Source: Paenibacillus pinistramenti (GTDB lineage Bacteria > Bacillota > Bacilli > Paenibacillales > Paenibacillaceae). Taken from it: 64,000 nt of DNA. The position numbers were made by a program, and so were the translations under genes. The stretch is taken from positions 124,001-188,000 of the forward strand of contig NZ_VAWG01000005.1 in assembly GCF_005869875.1 (NCBI RefSeq), given 5' to 3'. The notes beneath the pieces are model-generated. The model did no database searches. It was not told where the DNA came from and worked only from the letters and a program-made list of their open reading frames with translations. Numbering within the stretch: the stretch's first letter is position 1; every line of letters begins with the position of its first letter. Positions 7,606 through 16,193 of this stretch are shown here, piece by piece.

Positions 7606-8409
7606 ATGACCCAAGAACACAAATTGGCGGCTTCGTCCGGCCAGCAGGCGGAGCAGGAACGCCCGAAAGAGCTTCCGGAAGAGCTTCTGGAGAAACGCCC
7701 GGCCAGAGCGGTTTTTCTGGATCTCGACGATACCTTATATGATCATTTGACGCCCTTGCGTGATGCTTTAAGGGAGGTGCTGAGCCTGCCGTCTGATTTT
7801 CCGTATGACCGGGCTTATGCTTTATTCCGGTATTACAGCGACCTGATCTCGGAGCAGGAGAATCTTTCCGCGGTTCCGGATAAGGAGAAGGTGGCCTGGA
7901 TGCAGAAGCAGCGCTTCATACGCATGCTGGCGGACTTTGGAATTAACGTGAGTGAAGAGCGGGCCGGGCAGCTGCAGGACGCATACCTGGGCAGGCAGTT
8001 TGCGATTCAGCCTTTTCAGGGTGCGGTGGAGCTGATTGCAGAATTGAACCGGCAGGGGGATCTCGTCGGACTGATTACAAATGGAGCCGGGCCGCACCAA
8101 ATAGCCAAAATTGATGCCCTGAAGATCAAGACGGCTATTCCGGCCGGGCGGATCTTTGTATCCGGCGTCGTCGGCATCGCCAAACCGGATCCGGGGCTGT
8201 TCGGTCATGTGAACCGGATGACAGGCACACGGCCGGAAGAGAGCATTTATATCGGCGATTCCTGGCGGAATGATGTCGCGGGCAGCCTCGCTGCAGGCTG
8301 GACCTGCATCTGGTTCAACCACCGCGGCGCGGAGCCGGAATCGGAGCTGCAGCCGCACCATGTGGCAGCGGACTACGACGAGATTAGAAGGATTTTACTA
8401 GGATCATAG
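7606..8409 (+). CDS. HAD-superfamily hydrolase
   Basis: The 267-residue protein has the four HAD motifs: DLDDTLYD (catalytic Asp39 and Asp41), LITNGAG (motif II Thr), the Lys in GIAKPDPGLF, and IGDSWRNDVAG (motif IV acidic residues). A helical cap lies between motifs I and II, as in the YjjG/phosphoglycolate-phosphatase-like group. It is therefore a probable small-molecule phosphatase; the substrate is unknown. The first 33 residues are a charged, Gln/Glu-rich extension not typical of the family, so translation could start further in, but no better ribosome binding site is present. It is followed after 17 bp by an ABC exporter gene pair and may be co-transcribed with it. Confidence 0.85.
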   Translation: MTQEHKLAASSGQQAEQERPKELPEELLEKRPARAVFLDLDDTLYDHLTPLRDALREVLSLPSDFPYDRAYALFRYYSDLISEQENLSAVPDKEKVAWMQKQRFIRMLADFGINVSEERAGQLQDAYLGRQFAIQPFQGAVELIAELNRQGDLVGLITNGAGPHQIAKIDALKIKTAIPAGRIFVSGVVGIAKPDPGLFGHVNRMTGTRPEESIYIGDSWRNDVAGSLAAGWTCIWFNHRGAEPESELQPHHVAADYDEIRRILLGS

Positions 8410-8426
8410 GGAACGGGGGTGCCCGG

Positions 8427-10226
8427 GTGGCGTTTATTTTGTCTTTCCTTAACAAATACCGGACCGCGGCCGTTTCCGCGCTTGTCATTATGCTGTTTGA
8501 ACTTACGGCCGAGCTGATTCAGCCTTATCTGATCTCCAAAATTATTGATGAAGGCATTCGTCCGCAGCAGCTGTCCGTAGTCTGGCTGTGGGGCGGCGTG
8601 CTGGCGGCCAGCGCCCTGCTGTCTTTTATCGCAGGCGTTCTAAGCTCCTTCTTCGCTTCGCATGCCAGCCAGGGATTTGCTTATGATCTGCGCGACCGGA
8701 TGTACAGCAAAGTGCAGTCTTTCTCTTATTCGGTGTTTGACCGGTTCGCGGAATCCACACTCATTACCCGGTTGACCGGCGATATTACGGTGCTGCAGGA
8801 CATGGTCTTCATGAGTCTGCGCTTTGCAACGCGCGTGCCGCTGGTTGTAACCGGAAGCGTCATTATGGCGCTGGTTGTCAATGTGAAGCTGGGCTTGTTT
8901 CTGGTAGTGACGGTGCCTCTGGTGCTGGTGTTCGCGTTCTTTATGATTAGGGCGACGACAAGGCAGTTCCGCAGGGCGCAGCGGAGACTGGATGAAGTAA
9001 ACGGCGTCATTCAGGAAAATCTGACTGGAATCCGGCTGATCCGCGTATTCGTGCGGATGGGACACGAGGTGGAGCGTTTCGCCAAAGTGGCCTCGCGGCT
9101 GATGGCTGATACGGTGGCGGCGCTGCGGCTGACGGAGACGACAACGCCGTTCATTCTGCTGACGATCAACGCGGCGGTTCTCGCTGTGCTGTGGTATGGA
9201 CGGCTTGACATTTCCAGCGGTGCCGCCACGGTCGGGGAGACGGTGGCTGTCATCAACTATTCGCTGCGGGTCACCGGCGCTTTATCGGCCTTATCTTCCA
9301 TAATGGCCGCCTACTCCAGATCCAGCGCATCCGCCCAGCGGGTCGGTGAGGTATTGGATACGGCAAGCGATGAGCTTGTATCCGGAGCGGAAGAGGCTTT
9401 AGGGAAAAGGGCTCCCGCAGGTCCTTCGGCCATTCAGGGGAGGCTCGAGTTCCGCGATGTCAGCTTCCGCTATGCCGGAAGTGAAGTTAAGGTGCTTGAA
9501 CATATTTCGTTTACAGCCGAGCCCGGCCAGACGATTGCTATTCTGGGGGCGACAGGCTCCGGCAAATCTTCGCTGGTCCAGCTGATTCCGGGTCTGCATA
9601 GGCCTTCGGAGGGCAGCGTTCTTGTAGACGGGCAGGAGGTGTCCAGCCTGGATCCCTCTTCTCTGCGCCGAGCCATCGGCTACGTCCCGCAGGAGGTGAT
9701 CCTGTTCAGCGGTTCGATCCGCGGGAATATCGCCTGGGGCCGTGAGGATGCTTCTCTGGAGCAGATCCGTCAAGCGGCCGCGCGGGCGCAGATCCATGAG
9801 ACGATCGAGAAGCTTCCGCAGGGCTATGATACGCTGCTCGGCCAGAGGGGCATCAACCTGTCCGGCGGGCAGAAGCAGCGTTTGTCGATCGCCAGGGCGC
9901 TCGTCCGGGAGCCGGCGATTCTGATTCTCGACGACAGCACCAGCGCGCTCGATATGCGGACGGAGGCGGCGCTTCTCAAGGCGCTCGAGGAGATCGCATG
10001 CACGACTCTTCTTATCACACAGAAGATCAGCTCCACCCGCAGCGCGGACCGGATTCTGCTGCTGGATGAAGGACGGCTGATTGCCAGCGGCAGCCATGAG
10101 GAGCTGCTCGCGTCTTCTCCGCTGTACCGGCGGATCTGCGAATCCCAGAATCAATTGGCTTCAGATATGCCGGCATCATCATCCGCTGACGGGGAGGAGG
10201 CTTCACATGTTCAGAACCTTTATTGA
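8427..10226 (+). CDS. ABC exporter subunit with degenerate catalytic ATP site residues (BmrC/TM287-like)
   Basis: A 599-residue half-transporter: six membrane helices (about 1-310) fused to an ATPase domain (about 335-575). Walker A is GATGSGKSS, the signature is a canonical LSGGQ, and the D-loop is SALD. The Walker B end reads ILILDD, with Asp in place of the catalytic Glu, and the switch-loop His is replaced by Gln (LLITQKISS). These two changes are the known marks of the non-catalytic partner in heterodimeric exporters such as BmrCD, LmrCD and TM287/288. Start is GTG at 8427. Its 3' end overlaps the next gene by 20 bp, consistent with a paired subunit. Likely function: multidrug or lipid export from the membrane. 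Confidence 0.93.
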   Translation: MAFILSFLNKYRTAAVSALVIMLFELTAELIQPYLISKIIDEGIRPQQLSVVWLWGGVLAASALLSFIAGVLSSFFASHASQGFAYDLRDRMYSKVQSFSYSVFDRFAESTLITRLTGDITVLQDMVFMSLRFATRVPLVVTGSVIMALVVNVKLGLFLVVTVPLVLVFAFFMIRATTRQFRRAQRRLDEVNGVIQENLTGIRLIRVFVRMGHEVERFAKVASRLMADTVAALRLTETTTPFILLTINAAVLAVLWYGRLDISSGAATVGETVAVINYSLRVTGALSALSSIMAAYSRSSASAQRVGEVLDTASDELVSGAEEALGKRAPAGPSAIQGRLEFRDVSFRYAGSEVKVLEHISFTAEPGQTIAILGATGSGKSSLVQLIPGLHRPSEGSVLVDGQEVSSLDPSSLRRAIGYVPQEVILFSGSIRGNIAWGREDASLEQIRQAAARAQIHETIEKLPQGYDTLLGQRGINLSGGQKQRLSIARALVREPAILILDDSTSALDMRTEAALLKALEEIACTTLLITQKISSTRSADRILLLDEGRLIASGSHEELLASSPLYRRICESQNQLASDMPASSSADGEEASHVQNLY

Positions 10227-12078
10227 GCCGTTCAGGCATCCTTATCCCAAGTTTGACCAGACCGTTCAGGCCGGAGGGACAGAGGGCGCAGGAGCTGCCG
10301 GCACAGGACGCAGACGGAAGGCCAAGCCGAAGAACTGGTCCGCTGCGCTCGGACGGATCTGGCTGTATTTGGCCAAACGCAGGCTCAAGCTGATGCTGGT
10401 GCTGCTGATGGTTGTATTCAGCTCTGCACTTTCCCTGCTGGGACCCTATCTGATCGGGAGAGCCATTGACCGCTATCTTGAAGGCGGAAACGATGGCCAG
10501 TGGGTTCAATTTCTGCTCGGCCTCGGCCTCGTCTACCTGCTGTATTCGCTGACCTCCTGGCTGCAAAATATCTGGATGATCGAGATCGCCCAAGAGACCG
10601 TGTTCCGGATGCGCTATGACCTGTTCTCGCATCTGCACCGTCTGCCGATTCCGTTCTTCGGCAAAAGGCAGCAGGGGGAGATTATGAGCCGCCTGACGAA
10701 CGATGTGGATAATGTCAGCTCCACGCTCAACAGCTCGGCGATTCAGCTGTTCTCCAGCGTGCTGATCCTGGCCGGCACCTTGTCCGTGATGCTGTTTCTC
10801 AGCCCGCTGCTTACGCTGCTCACGTTTATCGTCGTGCCGCTGATGCTGCTCGGCATGCGCTGGATTACGCGGCGGACAGGGCCGTTGTACAAGGAGCGGC
10901 AGCGCAACCTGGGCGAGCTGAACGGTTATATTGAAGAAACGCTGTCCGGACAGCGGATCGTGAAGGCTTTTTCCCAGGAGGAGAAGGTGATCCGGGGATT
11001 CCGGGAACGAAATGAAGCAATCCGCGATTCGGGCTTCTGGGCGCAGACGATTTCCGGCTTTATTCCAAAGCTGATGAACGGGCTGAACAACCTGAGCTTC
11101 GCTATAGTGGCCGGTATAGGCGGGATTTTGGCCATTCGGGGGTCTATAACGGTAGGGGTCATTATTGTGTTTGTTGAGTATGCCCGCCAGTTTACCCGGC
11201 CGCTGAACGACCTGGCGAACCAGTGGAACACGCTGCTGTCAGCCATCGCAGGCGCAGAGCGCGTATTTGAAGTCATTGACGAGGAAGCCGAATCAAAGGA
11301 CGAATCGGCTGCCCAGCCGGTGGCGGAAGTGAAAGGCGCTGTTTCTTTTGCCAATGTCGATTTCGCTTACGAGGAAGACGGGGATACGCTGTCCGATATT
11401 ACGTTTGACGTCAAACCGGGTGAAATGATTGCGCTTGTTGGCCCGACAGGCGCGGGGAAAACAACGCTGATCCAGCTCCTCTCCCGTTTCTATGACCCAA
11501 CCTCCGGTGTGATAACCCTGGACGGGCGGGACATCCGGTCAATTAAACGCGAAAGCCTGCGTTCCCATATGGCATTTGTGCTGCAGGACTCTTTCCTGTT
11601 CCAGGGCACCATCCGGGAAAATATCCGGTTCGGCCGGCTGGACGCCACCGATGAGGAAGTGGAGGAGGCGGCCAGGCTCGCCAATGCCCATGGCTTCATC
11701 ACCCGCCTTCCGGGAGGCTACGATAAAATGCTGGACGTAGGGGGCGGCGGCATCAGCCAGGGACAGAAGCAGCTGCTCGCTATTGCCCGGGCAATTTTGT
11801 CGAATCCGGCGCTGCTTGTCCTGGATGAAGCAACCAGCAGCATAGATACGGTGACGGAGCTTAAAATCCAGGAGGGACTGCAGCGCCTGATGCAGGGCCG
11901 GACCAGCTTTGTCATCGCCCACCGGCTGAACACGATCCGGCAGGCCGACAGCATTCTGGTGCTGAAGGAAGGGCGGCTCATTGAGCAGGGTTCCCACGAG
12001 GTGCTGCTCGCCAAAGGCGGCTTCTACAGCAGCTTGTATTATGGCCGCACAGATGCTGAGGAGCAGGACCAGCAGTAG
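10207..12078 (+). CDS. ABC exporter subunit with degenerate signature motif (BmrD/TM288-like)
   Basis: A 623-residue half-transporter with six membrane helices and a C-terminal ATPase. Walker A GPTGAGKTT, Walker B LLVLDEATSSID with the catalytic Glu, and the switch His in FVIAHRLNT are intact. The signature motif is ISQGQ rather than LSGGQ. This complements the partner encoded upstream, so the dimer would have one competent ATP site (this Walker A/B with the partner's LSGGQ) and one degenerate site. The ATG at 10207 is chosen because GGGGAGGAGG at 10191-10200 precedes it; the frame is open further upstream but only inside the partner gene. Residues 1-55 form a Gly/Ala-rich cytoplasmic extension. 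Confidence 0.93.
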   Translation: MFRTFIEPFRHPYPKFDQTVQAGGTEGAGAAGTGRRRKAKPKNWSAALGRIWLYLAKRRLKLMLVLLMVVFSSALSLLGPYLIGRAIDRYLEGGNDGQWVQFLLGLGLVYLLYSLTSWLQNIWMIEIAQETVFRMRYDLFSHLHRLPIPFFGKRQQGEIMSRLTNDVDNVSSTLNSSAIQLFSSVLILAGTLSVMLFLSPLLTLLTFIVVPLMLLGMRWITRRTGPLYKERQRNLGELNGYIEETLSGQRIVKAFSQEEKVIRGFRERNEAIRDSGFWAQTISGFIPKLMNGLNNLSFAIVAGIGGILAIRGSITVGVIIVFVEYARQFTRPLNDLANQWNTLLSAIAGAERVFEVIDEEAESKDESAAQPVAEVKGAVSFANVDFAYEEDGDTLSDITFDVKPGEMIALVGPTGAGKTTLIQLLSRFYDPTSGVITLDGRDIRSIKRESLRSHMAFVLQDSFLFQGTIRENIRFGRLDATDEEVEEAARLANAHGFITRLPGGYDKMLDVGGGGISQGQKQLLAIARAILSNPALLVLDEATSSIDTVTELKIQEGLQRLMQGRTSFVIAHRLNTIRQADSILVLKEGRLIEQGSHEVLLAKGGFYSSLYYGRTDAEEQDQQ

Positions 12079-12403
12079 AGGTCAAAGTGCTGTCCTGGTA
12101 ATAAACCATTTAGGTTGTTTGCTCGTTTGTGGCGGCTGGAGTTTTGTGGTAAGGTAGAAGCAATTCTAAGGATCGGAGGGTTTGCGGAGCGATGTGGAAC
12201 TTTTACCGTTTGCGTAATGACGCTTTGTGCATCTAATTGAATAGGGCTCAAGGTTCCTGCTGCTTGTTACGGCGGGACGAACGGGATTGGTCTGCATATG
12301 TACGTAAACCTGATAAATTGCGCCGCCGGGCAGCAGCATGAATGATAGCTGCCGTGCGCTGCTTTTCGAGAAGGGGGCGGACAACAGCGCCCTCTTTTTT
12401 TTG
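12079..12403 (+). promoter_or_regulatory. Candidate structured leader or small RNA upstream of hflX
   Basis: This stretch has no credible reading frame but has RNA-like structure. 12258-12263 (TGCTGC) and 12270-12275 (CGGCGG) pair in register with 12323-12328 (CCGCCG) and 12330-12335 (GCAGCA), closing a domain of about 78 nt. A short GCGT/ACGC hairpin lies near 12215. The region ends at an intrinsic terminator (12371-12403). It could be a terminator-controlled riboswitch-like leader or an independent small RNA. It does not match the conserved cores of T-box, TPP, FMN, SAM, tmRNA, SRP or RNase P RNA as I know them. Confidence 0.4.
12371..12403 (+). terminator. Intrinsic terminator in the hflX upstream region
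   Basis: GGGGGCG at 12373-12379 pairs with CGCCCTC at 12388-12394, followed by eight T. It lies more than 300 bp before hflX and far after the ABC exporter stop. Confidence 0.75.
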
Positions 12404-12715
12404 TGCGCGCTTATAGCTGTATCCGGCGCCGCGCGGTGTCTGTGATTCGGACATACACTTCAGCGGCCGACAGGCAGCAGCGGCACGGGATCAGCAGTAC
12501 AGGATCAGCGGTATCAAGGTCTGCAGACCGGGTACAATAAAATTGGCTTATTCCGTTCGTTTCCATGACAGGCAAGGGCTGAAATGGAGCAGGGGGAACT
12601 CTGCCGACAAACGAAACGAATTTATGCAGCGGAAGCTGCCTGAGCCGGCAGCCCGCATCCGGCAGCCTGTCCGGATGCGGCGGCCTGGTTTGGATAAACG
12701 GAGGTAGATTTTTGT
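12404..12715 (+). other. Non-coding region before hflX
   Basis: No gene is seen here. It contains a perfect 12-bp palindrome (GGTCTGCAGACC, 12518-12529), a possible -10 (TACAAT, 12533-12538) without a clear -35, and a 10-bp stem (CCGCATCCGG 12653-12662 with 12671-12680) that ends about 20 bp before the hflX ribosome binding site. Confidence 0.5.
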
Positions 12716-13978
12716 ATGATGGACATTCAGGAGCAAAGAGCAATTCTGGTCGGCGTCAATTTGAATAACCAGCCGGACTTTGAATATTCCATGGAAGAAT
12801 TGGCGAATCTCGCGGCAGCCTGTGACGTGGAAGTGGCCGCCCAGCTGACGCAGAACATGGAGAAGATCAATAAATCGCACTACATCGGCACCGGCAAGGT
12901 GGAAGAGGTGCGCGAGCTGTACAACAAGCTTGAAGCCAATCTGGTCATCTTCAACGATGAGCTGTCCCCGTCGCAGATCCGGAATCTGGAGACCGACCTG
13001 GACTGCAAGGTGATCGACCGGACGATTCTGATTCTGGATATTTTCGAGCAGCGGGCCAAAACCCGTGAAGCTCAGCTTCAGGTGGAAGTGGCACAGCTGC
13101 AGTACATGCTGCCGCGTCTGATCGGTCTGCGCGAATCGCTGGGCCGCCAAAGCGGCGGCGTCGGTACGAAGAACAAAGGCGCAGGGGAGACCCGGCTGGA
13201 GCTGGACCGCCGCCGGATCGAGGAGAAGATCAGCGCGCTCTCCAAGGAGCTTGAAATGGTAGTCGCCCAGCGGCAGATTCAGCGCAAGCAGCGGAAGAAG
13301 AATGAAATTCCGGTTGTGGCGCTGGTCGGCTACACCAATGCGGGCAAATCAACGGTAATGAATGCGCTGCTGGAGGTTTTTGGCGGGGGAGAAGGCAAGC
13401 AGGTATTTGAGAAAAATATGCTGTTCGCCACGCTCGAAACCTCCGTCCGCAGCATCGAGCTGCCGGACAACAAGTCGTTTCTGCTCACGGATACGGTCGG
13501 CTTTGTCAGCAAGCTGCCGCACCATCTGATCAAGGCATTCCGCTCCACGCTGGAGGAGGTGGCGGAGGCCGACCTGCTCGTTCACGTCGTGGACTACGCG
13601 AATCCGAAATACGAGCAGCTCATTCAAATTACGGAGCATACGCTTAAAGAGATCGGCGTCAAGGACATTCCGACGATTATGGCTTACAACAAAGGCGACT
13701 TAGCAGGAGCCGAAATTCCGAGAGTGGAAGGCACCTCCATTTATATGGCGGCCAAACCGAGAACCGGTGTTCCGGAGCTGGTTGACCTAATCAAGAAACA
13801 AGTTTTCAAGGACTATGTAACCTGCGAGATGCTGATCCCTTACGACCAGGGAGCTGTCGTTTCCTATTTCAATGAACACGCAAATGTGCTGGGAACGGAA
13901 TATGAGAATGAGGGAACCCGGCTGAAGCTGGAGTGCAAAACGAAGGATTTGGAGAAATACCGTCAGTTCGTGCTGTAA
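12716..13978 (+). CDS. hflX: GTPase HflX
   Basis: The 420-residue protein has the HflX order: an N-terminal domain containing SHYIGTGKVEEV, a coiled-coil segment (about 150-195) with the motif TRLELDRRRIE, and a GTPase domain with G1 GYTNAGKS at 205-212, G3 DTVGF and G4 NKGD. HflX binds the 50S ribosomal subunit and rescues or splits stalled or heat-damaged ribosomes. Two adjacent ATGs (12716 and 12719) follow GGAGGT at 12700-12705; either could serve. It is a single-gene unit with a strong terminator behind it and an unusually long, structured upstream region, which suggests control at the RNA level. Confidence 0.95.
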   Translation: MMDIQEQRAILVGVNLNNQPDFEYSMEELANLAAACDVEVAAQLTQNMEKINKSHYIGTGKVEEVRELYNKLEANLVIFNDELSPSQIRNLETDLDCKVIDRTILILDIFEQRAKTREAQLQVEVAQLQYMLPRLIGLRESLGRQSGGVGTKNKGAGETRLELDRRRIEEKISALSKELEMVVAQRQIQRKQRKKNEIPVVALVGYTNAGKSTVMNALLEVFGGGEGKQVFEKNMLFATLETSVRSIELPDNKSFLLTDTVGFVSKLPHHLIKAFRSTLEEVAEADLLVHVVDYANPKYEQLIQITEHTLKEIGVKDIPTIMAYNKGDLAGAEIPRVEGTSIYMAAKPRTGVPELVDLIKKQVFKDYVTCEMLIPYDQGAVVSYFNEHANVLGTEYENEGTRLKLECKTKDLEKYRQFVL

Positions 13979-14000
13979 GTTAGGATATATGGAAAACCAT

Positions 14001-14036
14001 AAAAACACGGCCTCATAAAAGGGCCGTGTTTTTGAT
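14001..14036 (+). terminator. Terminator after hflX
   Basis: AAAAACACGGCC at 14001-14012 pairs with GGCCGTGTTTTT at 14022-14033. Confidence 0.9.
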
Positions 14037-14042
14037 TACGAT

Positions 14043-14234
14043 TTATGATGAAGAGGCGAGGAGATCTCCAGCTATCTTTACAAGATCCGCTTTAGTAAGC
14101 GGGCTGCCTGAGTTGTCATAGATCTCGTAGAATAAATGTTTGTTGTCGTCCTTCCAGCCCAGCCAGTTGTGGCGGGAATTTGCCTCTGAATCTGAAGAAC
14201 TGCCGCCATCTGATTCAGTTTGAATGAAGAAGGC
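14043..14234 (-). pseudogene. 3' remnant of a protein-coding gene
   Basis: On the minus strand a frame runs from a stop at 14235-14237 to TAA at 14043-14045. It encodes 63 protein-like residues without any ATG, GTG or TTG start supported by a ribosome binding site. It has the feel of a folded C-terminus: NWLGWKDDNKHLFYEIYDN followed by SPLTKADLVKIAGDLLASSS. The LTK-x-DLVKIA-x-DL ending resembles the end of DUF4367-like domains, but that is only a suggestion. The upstream part is missing, replaced by the promoter region of the divergent cupin gene. I read it as the surviving tail of a deleted gene. Confidence 0.45.
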
Positions 14235-14375
14235 TTAGGTTCCCTGTATGGACAGTTGTTCAGCGGAAACCGTTGCCCTCGGATACAAGCAGGCTTGTCC
14301 GCTCCGCTTGCCCGAATTTTCGCCATTGTTTATAGTAGAAGGAAGTTTAGCAAATAGAACAGGAGAGAGACAGAC

Positions 14376-14831
14376 ATGAGTGAAAAAGCGTTATCCCCGC
14401 TTGTCAAAGCCTTTGATATGGAGCAGCACGTCGAAGGCGGCTGGTTCAAGGAGCTGTGGAAATCTTCGTTTGAAATTCCGCACGAAATTCTGAAGCCGAA
14501 ATACTCCGGCGCCCGCGCGGCGGCGAGCTCGATCTATTTCCTGCTGCACCCCGGCGAAACCTCGGCCTGGCATGTCGTGCTGTCGGACGAGCTGTGGCTG
14601 TATCATTCCGGCGGCCCGCTGGAGCTGACGCTTGGCGGCAGCGGCGATAAACCGGAGGAAGGCGAGAAGATTATTCTGGGCATGGATATTGAAAATGGGC
14701 AGACGCCTCAAGCGCTGGTGCCAGCCGGTGTCTGGCAGTCGGCCAGACCAATCGGCGACGAGCCTGTATTTGTCACCTGCGTGGTTGCGCCGGCTTTTCA
14801 TTACGATGATTTTAGCTTGGAGAAGAAGTAA
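14376..14831 (+). CDS. Cupin-fold protein of the DUF985 family
   Basis: A 151-residue protein with the DUF985 pattern: HVEGGWFKELW near the N-terminus, SSIYFLLHPGETSAWHVVLSDELWLYH in the middle (the cupin metal- or ligand-binding strands, here cited from separate parts), and LVPAGVWQSARP toward the end. The family adopts a cupin fold like yeast YML079w and may bind or isomerise a sugar or other small molecule; the substrate is unknown. AGGAGAGAGA precedes the ATG at 14376. It is followed after 48 bp by a Dabb-domain gene with its own ribosome binding site, and both probably form one unit that ends at the terminator at 15201-15241. Confidence 0.82.
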   Translation: MSEKALSPLVKAFDMEQHVEGGWFKELWKSSFEIPHEILKPKYSGARAAASSIYFLLHPGETSAWHVVLSDELWLYHSGGPLELTLGGSGDKPEEGEKIILGMDIENGQTPQALVPAGVWQSARPIGDEPVFVTCVVAPAFHYDDFSLEKK

Positions 14832-14879
14832 GTCCAAGAAGAGGTTCATAACTTATAACTTATTTGGGAGGGAAGCATC

Positions 14880-15179
14880 ATGTTTGAACATGTTGTTTTG
14901 ATAAAAGTGAAAGAGGAATTTACGCCGGACAGACAGGAGGAAGCTGTGAAGAAGTCTTTGGCGTTCAAAGAGCAGATTCCGGGGATTGTCAGTCTAAGCG
15001 CCGGTATCAACGTATTGAAGGGAACCGAGCATGGACAAGGCTTTGCGCTGGCCATCCGTGTTACCTTTGAAGACGAGCAGGCTTGCCGGGACTACAACGT
15101 GCATCCGGCTCATCTGTCCTTCTTGCAGGAATTGAAACCTTTTATAGAAGATATCCTCGTTGCGGACTACCCGTTTTAA
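14880..15179 (+). CDS. Dabb-family (stress-responsive alpha/beta barrel) protein
   Basis: The 99-residue protein begins MFEHVVLIKVKEE and continues with PGIVSLSAGINV and VHPAHLSFLQELKPF, matching the Dabb domain, a dimeric ferredoxin-like alpha/beta barrel. The conserved His in VHPAH is present. Members include stress-induced proteins and small cyclases; the biochemical role here is unknown. GGGAGG lies 8 bp upstream of the ATG. It is the second gene after the cupin gene and is closed by a strong bidirectional terminator. Confidence 0.85.
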   Translation: MFEHVVLIKVKEEFTPDRQEEAVKKSLAFKEQIPGIVSLSAGINVLKGTEHGQGFALAIRVTFEDEQACRDYNVHPAHLSFLQELKPFIEDILVADYPF

Positions 15180-15200
15180 CCCCTGATTTATTCCTATGGA

Positions 15201-15241
15201 AAAATAAAGACCTGGCACATTTCGTGCCAGGTCTTTATTTT
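15201..15241. terminator. Bidirectional terminator
   Basis: An 18-bp perfect stem (15201-15218 with 15224-15241) containing GACCTGGCAC, with A and T flanks on either side. It serves the Dabb gene and the convergent mqnD gene. Confidence 0.92.
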
Positions 15242-15298
15242 ACTGGGCTGCTCTTCTCTGTTCCGTTCTGTTCCGTTCTGCGCTGCTCTTCTCCAGTC

Positions 15299-16189
15299 CT
15301 AGGCCTCAAACTTCAGCAGGCCCAGATCAAACTCCGGAATCAAGCCTTCCGCGCCGGCGCGGCCGAGCAGGGAGGAGATGGCTTTGTAGCCGTCTGGACC
15401 CAGGTCGCGGGTAAATTCGTTCACATACAATTGAATATGCTGCCGGGCCACGTCTGGGTCCATCTCCTGCGCGTGCGCAAGGATGTAGTCCCGGGAGGCC
15501 TCCGGGTGCGCCCAGCCGTAATCAATGGACGCGCGGATCCAGCCGGGCAGCGGTGCAAGATCAAGTGAGCGGCGCGCGATAATCGCGCCGAGCGGGATCG
15601 GCGTGCCGGTGTCTTCCTCCCACCAGCTGCCGAGGTCCTGCAGCAGGGCCAGCCCGTAAGACGGGTAAGTGAACCGGGCCTCGTGGATGACCAGGCCTGC
15701 ATCGATTTTGCCGTCGCGGACGGCCGGCATGATCTCGTCAAACGGCATCACGACGATCTCGCCGACACCGCCGGGCACCTTCTGAGCCGCCCAGAGGCGG
15801 AAGAGGAGGTAGGCGGTTGAGCGGTCGCTCGGCACAGCCACCCGTTTGCCGGACAGCAGCGCCGGATCGGCTTCGGCAGACAGGCCGGCGCGGGTCAGCA
15901 CCAGCGGCCCGCAGCCGCGGCCGAGCGCGCCGCCGCAGGGCAGCAGCGCATAGTCTTTCAGCACCCACGGCAGGGCGGCGTAGGAGATTTTCAGCACCTC
16001 AGGGCCTTCGCCCCGGGCTGCAAGATGGTTCGTGATGTCAATATCGGCATACGTCACGTTCAGCTTGGGAGCACCCGGCACGAGGCCGTGCGCCCAGGCG
16101 TGAAACACAAACGTGTCGTTCGGACACGGTGAGTAAGCGATATTCAGGCTATTATTTGAGCCGTTATTCAAGCTGTTCAGATCCTTCAT
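15299..16189 (-). CDS. mqnD: 1,4-dihydroxy-6-naphthoate synthase (futalosine menaquinone pathway)
   Basis: A 296-residue MqnD protein. It opens with the family signature IAYSPCPNDTFVFHAW and continues with DIDITNHLAARGEGPEV, VPSDRSTAYLLFRLW and VIHEARFTY, all typical of this periplasmic-binding-protein-like fold. MqnD converts cyclic de-hypoxanthine futalosine into dihydroxynaphthoate. The ATG at 16189 is preferred over an in-frame TTG at 16225 because GGAGGG stands 9 bp before it and the longer form would overlap mqnB. It lies 4 bp after the mqnB stop, so mqnB-mqnD is an operon. mqnA, mqnC and mqnE are not in this window. Confidence 0.93.
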   Translation of the reverse strand: MKDLNSLNNGSNNSLNIAYSPCPNDTFVFHAWAHGLVPGAPKLNVTYADIDITNHLAARGEGPEVLKISYAALPWVLKDYALLPCGGALGRGCGPLVLTRAGLSAEADPALLSGKRVAVPSDRSTAYLLFRLWAAQKVPGGVGEIVVMPFDEIMPAVRDGKIDAGLVIHEARFTYPSYGLALLQDLGSWWEEDTGTPIPLGAIIARRSLDLAPLPGWIRASIDYGWAHPEASRDYILAHAQEMDPDVARQHIQLYVNEFTRDLGPDGYKAISSLLGRAGAEGLIPEFDLGLLKFEA

Positions 16190-16193
16190 GCGT

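Noticed and set aside
10081..10206. Upstream extension of the second ABC exporter subunit
   Set aside because: The frame is open inside the first subunit gene, but a strong ribosome binding site precedes ATG 10207.
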